DNA of 15,393 nucleotides from an uncultured Ignavibacteria bacterium (GTDB lineage Bacteria > Bacteroidota > Ignavibacteria > SZUA-365): positions 1-15,393 of the forward strand of contig CAJXSA010000039.1 in NCBI GenBank assembly GCA_913060595.1, read 5' to 3'. Of the stretch, positions 8,401 through 15,006 are shown one piece after another. The notes below the pieces were generated by a model. It had not been told where the DNA came from, made no database searches, and saw only the letters and a program-made list of their open reading frames with translations. Both the position numbers and the translations under genes were made by a program. Positions within the stretch are counted from its first letter, which is position 1. The number at the start of each line of letters is the position of its first letter.

Positions 8401-9352
8401 CTCACAGGGCGTCGACATGGAGCGCCTGATCGCTCTGCAAAAGGAGTATCCTTTTACCCTCATCGTCGAGGACCCCATGGCGCGCTGGTCGGAGGATCCG
8501 CGCCGTTATCACGAGATCGCCGACACGTACCGGGCTCTGCTCGGTGACGACTTCATGCTCGACATCAACATCCTCACTTTCCGGAACGAGGACAGACCCA
8601 CGGCATTTCCGACGCTGGTGCAGTCCGGCATCGAGGCCTTCGCCCTCTATCACGTGAGCAGCAGCGAAGTCCTTCGCACGGTGGTCTACGCCGAGTCAAG
8701 CGTCAATCCCCACGACTTCCCGCTGCTCAGTTATGCATCGACCGGAAAGGTCGAACTCAGGCACATTCCGGGTGGATACGAGGTGTATGCCCCGCATGCG
8801 GTTACGCTGCAGCTGCGGGCGGGACAGAAATATATACTGGTCGACGGCGCGCTGAGGACGGCCGCGGGCGACGGACGTTTCCTGCTGCCCGCGGGACGGC
8901 ATCGTGTGCAGCTGGAATCGGAGGGGGAAGAATTGTTCGCCTCCGGCGTGCTGCATGCATCGCTGCTTTCCTGCACCGGGACGCTGCTTTCGCTTGACGA
9001 AGGAGAGCGAAGCGTGTCCTTCACCTACGCAAGCAATGAGCGCTGCTATGTGACGATCAACAAGAAACCCATGGAGATACTACTCGACGGCGAGAAGAAG
9101 GAATTTCCCATACGCGAGGGCATCGAGCGCTACAGTGTGCAGCTGCCCGCGGGCGAACACCGGGTGCAGATCATCACCAGCGGGACGGTCTCCCACGGCA
9201 TTGACCTGACCAGTCTCTGGTCCTCGACATTTATTGTGCTTTTCGGCGCCGTCGCGCTGGTTCTGCTCCTGCTGCTGTACCTTCTTTCTCGTGTGCGGCG
9301 CCGGCGGGATCCGCTGCCGGAAGCGCCGCCTCAGGCAGGGAGCGCACAATGA
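5411..9352 (+). CDS. DUF2334 deacetylase-like / amidotransferase-like / PgaB-like hydrolase fusion, membrane-anchored
   Basis: A 1313-residue protein. The start at 5411 gives a clean signal peptide (MRILFFLLILTGSVAAQ), an AGGTG ribosome-binding site 5 bases upstream and an ATGA overlap; the open frame extends upstream but into the previous gene. Order: N-terminal alpha/beta region (about 20-210); DUF2334 polysaccharide-deacetylase-like domain (about 220-460) with RIEDVHP (223-229), HGATHQY (292-298), WETPHY (346-351) and FHSFVPH (441-447), the likely metal and catalytic residues; glutamine-amidotransferase-like Rossmann domain (about 572-735); TIM-barrel hydrolase-like domain (about 765-1105) with VYAW and FDGVNIGETYFES (E894 a candidate catalytic acid); beta-rich region (about 1110-1268); one transmembrane helix (1274-1292) followed by RVRRRR. 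It therefore faces the periplasm. The barrel resembles the C-terminal hydrolase domain of PgaB, and DUF2334 occurs in Bacillus YdaL. Probable role: deacetylating and trimming a nascent exopolysaccharide. Domain boundaries are approximate; substrate unknown. Confidence 0.8.
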   Translation: MRILFFLLILTGSVAAQPQRVVVYFEGPAEEENLGRGDAYQLAQLLGHFRTETEVRSVEEYRPGDMKAFDAVFFVGYTLRCRTPEVFLRDMHARKRTAAWLHTGLLAYAKEFDLAKRYGFEPVRVDTVRGWSRVQRRDEKFTKTEPNITLCRVTDAARCTVLATAHSRKSGSTPYVLRSGNFWYVADTPFALADERDRYLLFADMLHDILGEDHAESHRAIVRIEDVHPLEDPDRLRDIADLLAEEEVPFLIALVPYYINPERGIRVSLTDKPDFVDAIHYMVEKGGAVVMHGATHQYRGVTAADYEFWDINAGTPLEHETVQYVRGKVISSLEECLRNGIYPIIWETPHYTGSMTTYDAVSTIFSSAMEQRSAINSAAYGQIFPYIIRQDIHGQKIYPENLGYVQFDPADPEVSRRQVGFMLGHAAVNLAVRDGFASFFFHSFVPHENLRRLVRGIRELGYRFMDPQRAYNRVQLQDKAILTGGGEISIELRDQYLREYWFARNGDLLRTEVSASRMTGVVKREITLEDGALYLATPTEIRQYDEGMFDGIARRLRSWYDALFEEEDARQELRAAVLWDSTVTGGGMRDQQSFVRALGFLGVDADTLHLGAPFNAAETRLLIVPYAAVERLENPQFSELVEWVRGGGLAVTDGYNEFSLELGVKYTGTTVRLTGLRERLYPEDAVQWHDPSPFRKFEVQADDVVYASDPETEAPVVMGRSFGEGRFLYLGTRFDPHSDMGYSRYPFFLQYLAKDMDLHPVIRRDALEMYFDPGFRSAIPVESLVRRWVEHGVRAIYVGSWHDYHTYTYDYERLIRLCHENGILVYAWLEPPQISHKFWEEHPEWREKNVYGQDNRASWRYPLAMTDSACVAAMMREFGSFLRRHDFDGVNIGETYFESDVRGAAEPGNYAPMHPSARREFARLRGFDPALLFDADSPYFWKDNARALRLFEDYRVDVVVQMHRRLLQLAHDIRRERPGFAVLVTMLDNLGSPGLRASQGVDMERLIALQKEYPFTLIVEDPMARWSEDPRRYHEIADTYRALLGDDFMLDINILTFRNEDRPTAFPTLVQSGIEAFALYHVSSSEVLRTVVYAESSVNPHDFPLLSYASTGKVELRHIPGGYEVYAPHAVTLQLRAGQKYILVDGALRTAAGDGRFLLPAGRHRVQLESEGEELFASGVLHASLLSCTGTLLSLDEGERSVSFTYASNERCYVTINKKPMEILLDGEKKEFPIREGIERYSVQLPAGEHRVQIITSGTVSHGIDLTSLWSSTFIVLFGAVALVLLLLLYLLSRVRRRRDPLPEAPPQAGSAQ

Positions 9353-10635
9353 CCGACATCCTGCAAATCATCGTCAACGGACTGTTCGTCCTTGCGGTCA
9401 TCCTCATCTGGTTCATGATCGGATGGCAGCTGCTGCTCACCCTCGCAGGATATTTTCACCATGTGTCTTCGATGAAGGAGCGGCGGAATGTGGACACGGA
9501 CGCGGAAGCACAGGAACTCCCGGGAGTGTCCATCCTCATTCCCGCGCATAATGAGGACGTCGTCATCGATGCGACGCTGCGCGCGATGCGCGCGCTGAGC
9601 TACCCTGAAGAGAAACTGGAGATCATCGTGATCAACGACGGGTCGACGGACAGGACAGGAGACATCGTCCGGCAGCACGCTATGGAGGATCCGCGCATCA
9701 TCTGCTTCGACGTACCCGCGGGAGAGGGCGGAAAAGGGAAGTCCCGTGCGCTGAATCTCGGTTTTCGACGCGCCCGTTTTCCCGTGATCGCCGTTTACGA
9801 CGCCGACAATACTCCGGCAGCGGACGCTCTGCGCTATCTCACCGTGCAGCTCGTTCGTCATCCCGAACTCGGTGCCGTACTCGGGAAATTCCGCACGGTG
9901 AACAAGACTCGTACCCTGCTCACGCGTTTCATCAATATCGAAACCCTGAGTTTTCAGGGCATCCTTCAGGCGGGTCGGTGGAAAATGATGCGCATCGCGA
10001 CGCTGCCCGGCACGAACTTCGTCATCCGCAGGGAGATCATCGAAGAACTCGGCGGCTGGGATGAAGACGCCATCACCGAAGATTCCGAGCTGAGCATACG
10101 CATGTACATGCAGGGCTGGAAAATCAAGTTCATCCCGTATTCCGTGACATTCGAGCAGGAGCCCGAGACCTGGAGCGTCTGGATCAGGCAGCGAACACGA
10201 TGGGTGCGCGGCAACAATTACGTATCGAAGAAATTCCTCGGGCAATGGAAGGCGCTCAGGAGCCGTCGGCTGCGTTTCGAAGTGTTCAACGCCGTCGCGC
10301 TCTATTACATCTTCTTCGTCGCCATCGTCATCTCCGATCTGCTCTTCATTCTTGCCGCGACCGGTGTGATCGCCATTCCTCTGCCGGGTCCCTATACCCT
10401 GGTCTGGATCATGGCCGTGGTGCTTTTCTACGCGGAAATCATGCTGGCGCTCTCCTATGATCACGAGGACAGCTTCATTGCCTTTCTCCTTATCGGCGCT
10501 ATGTACCTGGTCTACTCTCAGCTCTGGCTGGTGGTCGTGGCGAAGGCGTTGTACATGGATGTGATCCGGAAGGAGGGGATGACCTGGGCCAAAACCGTGC
10601 GTTTCGCGCGCGATGGAAAAGGAGGGCCAGAGTGA
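9349..10635 (+). CDS. Processive family 2 glycosyltransferase (membrane polysaccharide synthase)
   Basis: A 428-residue inner-membrane GT2 enzyme of the cellulose synthase / PgaC / YdaM type, which polymerises a sugar from a nucleotide-sugar donor and extrudes the chain. One N-terminal membrane segment (about 5-35) precedes the cytosolic domain. The catalytic motifs are intact: PAHNE (65-69), NDGSTD (D97), YDADN (DxD at 151-153), GTNFVIRR (221-228), TEDSE (243-247) and QRTRW (281-285). Three further hydrophobic segments lie at about 312-340, 346-370 and 376-402. No PilZ or GGDEF domain is attached. The start overlaps the previous stop (ATGA) and has GGGAG 6 bases upstream, which suggests coupled synthesis with the deacetylase/hydrolase. 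The length matches stand-alone synthases rather than full cellulose synthase. The sugar specificity cannot be read from sequence. Confidence 0.92.
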   Translation: MTDILQIIVNGLFVLAVILIWFMIGWQLLLTLAGYFHHVSSMKERRNVDTDAEAQELPGVSILIPAHNEDVVIDATLRAMRALSYPEEKLEIIVINDGSTDRTGDIVRQHAMEDPRIICFDVPAGEGGKGKSRALNLGFRRARFPVIAVYDADNTPAADALRYLTVQLVRHPELGAVLGKFRTVNKTRTLLTRFINIETLSFQGILQAGRWKMMRIATLPGTNFVIRREIIEELGGWDEDAITEDSELSIRMYMQGWKIKFIPYSVTFEQEPETWSVWIRQRTRWVRGNNYVSKKFLGQWKALRSRRLRFEVFNAVALYYIFFVAIVISDLLFILAATGVIAIPLPGPYTLVWIMAVVLFYAEIMLALSYDHEDSFIAFLLIGAMYLVYSQLWLVVVAKALYMDVIRKEGMTWAKTVRFARDGKGGPE

Positions 10636-11954
10636 TGAGAGCGCGACTGATGATCGCATTCCTGTGCATCCTTCCGTTTTCAGCGCATGCCCAGGTCGGT
10701 TTTTCCCTGTATACGTCGAGCATGTACGACGACAACAGTTTTTCTTTCTACGAGAAACGGGAGGACGTCTATCACGCGCTGTTCGGAGCGCTGACGGCCG
10801 GAACGCAGCAGGGCAGTGCGTATCTGCAGGGGTACTATTACGGTGCGCTGGTTCTGTTTCGCACTTACAGTGACAGGACATACAACGTGCATACCGTCGG
10901 CGGGTATTCACAGATACAGCTTGATTATCTCGACAGCGACGATGATGCGCCGGACATCGGTCGAGTGTATGATCCGTACGCGCGATCAGTCCGTTCTCCT
11001 GCACGATCCGGTCCTGCAGCGCCGGCTGTGATAGCGGCAGCCTTTCCGGCAGAGGAGACCGCCATCTTCAGCGACAGCCTGGTCACGTACCTGTTCGTCA
11101 TCCCCCAGCTCGGTGCGCGCTTCGACCACGACAACTGGGATTTCTACGACTTCCAGCGAGGGTCGATTCTGCTCAGGCTCCGCAGGCATCTCACGGGAAC
11201 GCTGATGAGCACATGGCATTTCACCACGCAGTACAAGCGCTACCCGAATCTCGAACAGTTCACGCATATCGAGCTCAACGGCGGCGTCGTGACCGGATTG
11301 TCCGTTGCCGACCGTGTGGATGTCTTTGGGGCACTCGACGCGGGACACAAAATCTACACACGGAGTGTGAGCGACACGCTCTGGGTGCAGGACGGCAAAC
11401 CCGGGAAGGGGAAGGGCGGGGTCAAGCCACCGGTTCCGGTTATTTCGCGATTTTCCACGCCGTCGACGACGCAGTTCGTGCTGTCGGCAGGGCTCGTCTT
11501 CAAGGTCTTGCCGCAAGCTCCGCTGACCATCTCGTGGCTCCGGCGCAGCAATCCGTCCAGCGACGCACGCTATGTGCGTGAGGACGCTTTTCTCGGACTC
11601 AGCGAGGACGAGATTTTCGACGATCGCTATGGGTACCAGGCGAACGAGTATCGCCTGAGCTTCGACGGAACACTCCCGGGAGGGATCAGAACAATGAATT
11701 CCATCGCATATCTGACAAAGGCGTATCCCCGCACCGCGACCGATCTCTCGGGCGCACCCCTGAGCGGTGATTCTCAGCGCCGCGACAGGCGTTTTTTGCT
11801 TCGACTGCAGGCCCTGTATCCATTTTTCCGAAACCATGCGGGCAAAGGGATTTCCATCGGTCTCGCGTACAACTTTATACGGAATCAGTCGAACAACGCG
11901 TATCACGATTTCAACAATCACCAGGTCGCGCTGGTGCTGTCAGGGGACTGGTAG
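10635..11954 (+). CDS. Probable outer-membrane beta-barrel protein of the polysaccharide operon
   Basis: A 439-residue exported protein with signal peptide MRARLMIAFLCILPFSAHAQ. The mature part has alternating hydrophobic/polar stretches rich in Tyr, Phe and Trp (for example VGFSLYTSSMYDD, YLQGYYYGALVLF, STWHFTTQYKRYP) and ends in VALVLSGDW, whose terminal aromatic residue is typical of outer-membrane barrels. A Gly/Lys/Pro-rich loop (GKPGKGKGGVKPP, around 11392-11433) and an Ala/Pro-rich segment near residues 115-140 look like surface or periplasmic loops. I recognise no named family. A GTG at 10632 is an alternative start; ATG at 10635 is 9 bases from GGAGG (10621-10625). The start overlaps the glycosyltransferase stop, so it belongs to the same operon. 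By position it could be the polymer's export pore, as PgaA is for poly-N-acetylglucosamine, but no TPR scaffold is seen. It could also be an unrelated barrel. Confidence 0.6.
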   Translation: MRARLMIAFLCILPFSAHAQVGFSLYTSSMYDDNSFSFYEKREDVYHALFGALTAGTQQGSAYLQGYYYGALVLFRTYSDRTYNVHTVGGYSQIQLDYLDSDDDAPDIGRVYDPYARSVRSPARSGPAAPAVIAAAFPAEETAIFSDSLVTYLFVIPQLGARFDHDNWDFYDFQRGSILLRLRRHLTGTLMSTWHFTTQYKRYPNLEQFTHIELNGGVVTGLSVADRVDVFGALDAGHKIYTRSVSDTLWVQDGKPGKGKGGVKPPVPVISRFSTPSTTQFVLSAGLVFKVLPQAPLTISWLRRSNPSSDARYVREDAFLGLSEDEIFDDRYGYQANEYRLSFDGTLPGGIRTMNSIAYLTKAYPRTATDLSGAPLSGDSQRRDRRFLLRLQALYPFFRNHAGKGISIGLAYNFIRNQSNNAYHDFNNHQVALVLSGDW

Positions 11955-12033
11955 GGCGAATCGACGTCCCAGGAGCAACTTTTCCGAGATTTCTGCGAAT
12001 ACCGGGGTATATCTCTTCATACCGGAGGCTGCC

Positions 12034-12579
12034 ATGCGTGTTTGTTCCATTCTGCTGCTCGTGATCTTCCTCATGTCAACGGCAACGGCATCTCAGCAGG
12101 CGGGGACCGGGGAGAAACGTTCTTTCCGTGGCAGCGACGGGGCGTCGATCGATGCCATCGTCACGGCCCTGTACGCCGCGGTTTCGGGTACGGCAGGAAA
12201 AAAGGCGGACTGGAATCGGCTTCGCGGACTGTTCACCGATACGGCGAAGCTGCGGCCCGTCATCTGGAAGGGGGCGAAGGATGTCACGCTGAGAACGATT
12301 TCCATCGAGGAATACATACGATTCGCGACGCAGTTCTTCACCACGCGCAGTTTTCATGAGAAAGAGGTCGGGCGGCGGGTGGAACGCTTCGGACATATCG
12401 CGCACGTTTTCAGCACGTACGAAAGCTATCATGAGCTCCATGATCCCGTCCCGTTCACCCGTGGCATCAACAGCATTCAGCTGTATCATGACGGCAGCCG
12501 GTGGTGGATCGTGAGCGTGCTCTGGGATGAGGAGCGCGAGGGGGCAGCGATACCCGAGCGATACCTGCAGCGTCCGTGA
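12034..12579 (+). CDS. Secreted NTF2-like (SnoaL-fold) protein
   Basis: A 181-residue protein with signal peptide MRVCSILLLVIFLMSTATAS. The rest has the NTF2-like pattern: an N-terminal helix (SIDAIVTALYAAVSG), a segment DWNRLRGLFTDTAKL, the helix IEEYIRFATQFF, then strands HIAHVFSTYESYH, GINSIQLYHDG and RWWIVSVLWDEE. Proteins of this fold are often small lipid- or ligand-binding domains or enzymes; no catalytic Asp-His pair is evident, so a role is not assigned. The start at 12034 is preceded by GGAGG (12024-12028) 5 bases away; the open frame continues upstream into the previous gene but lacks a better start. The gene lies 79 bases after the outer-membrane gene on the same strand with no clear terminator between, so it may be read through from the operon. 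Confidence 0.75.
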   Translation: MRVCSILLLVIFLMSTATASQQAGTGEKRSFRGSDGASIDAIVTALYAAVSGTAGKKADWNRLRGLFTDTAKLRPVIWKGAKDVTLRTISIEEYIRFATQFFTTRSFHEKEVGRRVERFGHIAHVFSTYESYHELHDPVPFTRGINSIQLYHDGSRWWIVSVLWDEEREGAAIPERYLQRP

Positions 12580-12597
12580 CCGTTGAAACGGGGGACG
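12571..12597 (+). terminator. Hairpin over the stop codon of the NTF2-like gene, possible terminator
   Basis: CGTCC (12571-12575) pairs with GGACG (12593-12597), and inside it CCGT (12580/81-12583) pairs with ACGG (12588-12591) around a TGAA loop. The hairpin spans the stop codon at 12577-12579. The nearest T-rich tract (TTTTG, 12611-12615) is 13 bases on, so it is a weak intrinsic terminator at best. It also overlaps the TTGAAA element of the next promoter. Confidence 0.3.
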
Positions 12598-12623
12598 ATT
12601 CTAAAGAGAATTTTGTATTTTAC
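12583..12623 (+). promoter_or_regulatory. Putative promoter of the first S46 peptidase gene
   Basis: TTGAAA (12583-12588) is followed by an A/T-rich block ending in TTTTGTATTTTAC, with a TAnnTTTG-like element TATTTTAC at 12616-12623. The start codon is 62 bases further on. The same arrangement, with closely similar intervening sequence, occurs upstream of the second S46 gene (15007-15045). Conservation in an otherwise unlike intergenic setting is the main evidence. Which of the two boxes contacts sigma is uncertain, because 27-30 bases between them is longer than the usual 19-21. Confidence 0.5.
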
Positions 12624-12677
12624 TCATTGCTGCAGAAGCAAATCCATCCATTGTATCCTCATACAAAAAGGAATTTC

Positions 12678-14858
12678 ATGAACATGATGCTACGCAACGT
12701 TTTTCGTTCCGTCGCCGTCATGATGACCGTTGTTCTGCTGGCCGGTTGCGGCTCCAGCGGCAGCATGTCGTCATATGAGATGGCAAAAAAGGAGAAGCTC
12801 GAGAACGTAAAAGCCGGTCCCTTCGACAGCGGCCGCATGTGGACGTTCGAGGACGCTCCCAAACAGTACCTTCAGGAAACCTACAATTTCAATCCCGGCC
12901 AGGAGTGGTTCGACAACGTGCGCATGTCCGCGCTGCGCTTCGCCACCTGGTGCTCCGCCTCGTTTGTCAGCGCCGACGGACTGGTCATGACGAACCATCA
13001 CTGTTCGCGTTCGCCGCTGGTGGACGTGCAGAAGGAAGGCGAACAGCTGCTCGACAACGGCTTTTTCGCCGAGACGCTCGAGGATGAGCGCAAGGTGCCC
13101 GATCTCTTCGTCGAGCAGCTCGTGGACATCCGCGACGTGACCGCCGACGTGCAGACGGCAATGGACGCTGTTGAGGATCCCGCAGCACGTCTCGAAGCGC
13201 GGGATGCCAAGATCGACGCGATTCGCACCGCCGCGGAAGAGGAGACCGGAAACCGCGCGCAGGTGGTAACGCTCTACAACGGAGGCAAATACTCGCTGTA
13301 CATTTACAAGCGGTATGACGACGTGCGCCTTGTGCTCGCGCCGGAAATCCAGGTCGCGCATTTCGGCGGTGAATGGGACAACTTCACCTATCCCCGTTAT
13401 GGCCTGGACGTCACGTTCTTCCGCGTGTACGACGACGATGGCAAGCCTTACAAGCCGGATCATTTCTACAACTGGAGCAAGGCCGGCGCAGCCGAAGGCG
13501 AGCCCGTGTTCGTCGTCGGCAATCCGGGAAGCACCAATCGCCTGAGCACCACCGAGCAGCTCGAGTATTATCGTGATGTGCAGTATCCCTTCATTTCCAA
13601 TCTCCTCAATGGCCGCATGGAAGTGCTGCTGCGCTACACCGAAATGCACCCGGACAAGAAGGAAGAAATGCGCACGGACGTGCTCAGCATTGCCAACGGC
13701 CAGAAGGCCTACATGGGCAGACTCGACGGTCTGCGCAACGACGTGCTGATGCAGCGCCGCCGTGATTTCGATCGGCAGTTCAAGGCGGAAGTGATGAAGC
13801 GTCCGGAACTCGCCGAGAAATATGGTCATGTGTGGGACGAGATCGCGGAAACGCGGATGGCGACGCGCGCCATCGCCCCGGAACTGTACGGCTTCCGCAG
13901 CAACGGACTCGGCGTGTCGGCCTATTTTGCAAAGGCCGCGCAGCTTGCAACGCTCGCAGCGGAACTCGAGAAGCCCGAAGACGAGCGCGGGGACAATTAC
14001 AAGGGCAACAAGCTGGCGCTCGTGAAGAAGAGCCTGGCCAGCGCGATTACGACGGATCAGGACCTCGATCGCCTGACTCTGGAGAAGCAGCTGGAGGCGA
14101 TGGTTCGCCTGCTCGGCAACGAGGATCCCGTGGTGCAGACGCTGCTCCAGGGCCGCAGCCCGGCGCAGGCCGCGTCGGCACTGATCAGCGGGAGCAGCCT
14201 CAACGATTCCGTCTCGGTGAGCGGAATGGTCTCCGGGGCTCCTGCCAGCGTGACACAGGCGCGAGATCCTTTCATCGTCGCCGCCCGCATGGCGCTTCCG
14301 CGTTACCAGGAAGCTGTGCGCGTCGCGCGTGAAACCAGCACGCAGGACCAGGTGAACCGCGCACTGCTCGGACGGGCACTGTTCGATGTGTACGGCACCA
14401 GCATCCCGCCCGACGCGACGTTCACGCTGCGTTTCGCTGACGGCGTCGTGAAAGGATATGAGTACAATGGTACGAAAGCGCCGGCGCACACGACGTTCTA
14501 CGGCATGTACGACCGTCATTATTCCTTCCCGGGCGAAGAAGCATGGGAGCTTCCCGAGCGCTGGAAGAACCCGCCGGCGGAGTTCGACATGAGCACGCCG
14601 CTGGACTTCGCGTCCACGAATGACATCATCGGCGGCAACAGCGGCAGTCCGATGATCAACAGCGCCGGTGAAGTGGTCGGGCTGATTTTCGACGGGAACA
14701 TCGAAAGTCTCCCCGGCGACGTCATTTTTGCCGAGGACATGGGCAACCGGACGGTGTCGGTGCATTCTGCCGGCATTCTCGAAGCGGTGCGCCATATCTT
14801 CAAGGCTGAGCGCGTGGCGAGAGAACTCGAACGCGGTGCCCTGCCGAATCTCAAGTAG
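12678..14858 (+). CDS. S46 family dipeptidyl-peptidase, lipoprotein, DPP7-like
   Basis: A 726-residue serine exopeptidase of family S46 (DPP7/DPP11), which removes dipeptides from the N-termini of oligopeptides in the cell envelope of asaccharolytic or proteolytic Bacteroidota. Residues 1-24 are a lipoprotein signal (VVLLAGC, lipidated C24). The catalytic triad is visible: H108 in TNHHC, D234 in GGEWDNF and S655 in GGNSGSP. Eighteen residues after the catalytic serine is Gly (FDGN, G673). DPP11 enzymes, specific for Asp/Glu, have Arg there, while DPP7 enzymes, preferring hydrophobic residues, have Gly, so DPP7-like specificity is inferred. The start at 12678 has AAGGA 5 bases upstream; the 34 extra upstream codons span the promoter region and are rejected. 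A paralogue lies 245 bases downstream. Lipid anchoring is less usual than the soluble periplasmic form. Confidence 0.93.
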   Translation: MNMMLRNVFRSVAVMMTVVLLAGCGSSGSMSSYEMAKKEKLENVKAGPFDSGRMWTFEDAPKQYLQETYNFNPGQEWFDNVRMSALRFATWCSASFVSADGLVMTNHHCSRSPLVDVQKEGEQLLDNGFFAETLEDERKVPDLFVEQLVDIRDVTADVQTAMDAVEDPAARLEARDAKIDAIRTAAEEETGNRAQVVTLYNGGKYSLYIYKRYDDVRLVLAPEIQVAHFGGEWDNFTYPRYGLDVTFFRVYDDDGKPYKPDHFYNWSKAGAAEGEPVFVVGNPGSTNRLSTTEQLEYYRDVQYPFISNLLNGRMEVLLRYTEMHPDKKEEMRTDVLSIANGQKAYMGRLDGLRNDVLMQRRRDFDRQFKAEVMKRPELAEKYGHVWDEIAETRMATRAIAPELYGFRSNGLGVSAYFAKAAQLATLAAELEKPEDERGDNYKGNKLALVKKSLASAITTDQDLDRLTLEKQLEAMVRLLGNEDPVVQTLLQGRSPAQAASALISGSSLNDSVSVSGMVSGAPASVTQARDPFIVAARMALPRYQEAVRVARETSTQDQVNRALLGRALFDVYGTSIPPDATFTLRFADGVVKGYEYNGTKAPAHTTFYGMYDRHYSFPGEEAWELPERWKNPPAEFDMSTPLDFASTNDIIGGNSGSPMINSAGEVVGLIFDGNIESLPGDVIFAEDMGNRTVSVHSAGILEAVRHIFKAERVARELERGALPNLK

Positions 14859-14872
14859 GCACGGTTCTTTCT

Positions 14873-14968
14873 TTTCTGATGCGCGGGATTCATCCGGCTG
14901 CGTATCCTTCGATCCTCGGCGCTGAAGTCGGGGCAGGAGGGCACGGGCGGATGAATCCCGCGTTTCTG
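14873..14968 (+). repeat. Long inverted repeat with inner hairpin after the S46 gene (terminator or small palindromic element)
   Basis: A perfect 15-base inverted repeat, CGCGGGATTCATCCG at 14882-14896 and its complement at 14948-14962, encloses 51 bases. Within these, 14914-14920 pairs with 14927-14933 (7 pairs counting G-U, loop GCTGAA), giving a branched stem. The right arm is followed by TTTCTGTT, so it may terminate transcription of the first S46 gene. The hexamer TTTCTG flanks the structure on both sides (14873-14878 and 14963-14968). That could be a target-site duplication of a small palindromic element, or chance. Confidence 0.5.
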
Positions 14969-15006
14969 TTCGGCCATGCAACTTCATCACGGAGAATTCG
15001 TATCCT

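Noticed and set aside
9331..11004. A 557-codon open frame on the minus strand
   Set aside because: It is antisense to the glycosyltransferase and the start of the barrel gene. The translation is rich in His, Arg and Asp with no family signature.
11767..12033. Upstream extension of the NTF2-like protein
   Set aside because: The extra 89 codons overlap the end of the barrel gene, and the signal peptide starts exactly at 12034 behind GGAGG.
12771..14990. A 739-codon open frame on the minus strand
   Set aside because: It lies opposite the S46 peptidase gene, whose catalytic motifs are intact. Long antisense frames are expected in GC-rich coding DNA, and the translation shows no recognisable domain or signal peptide.
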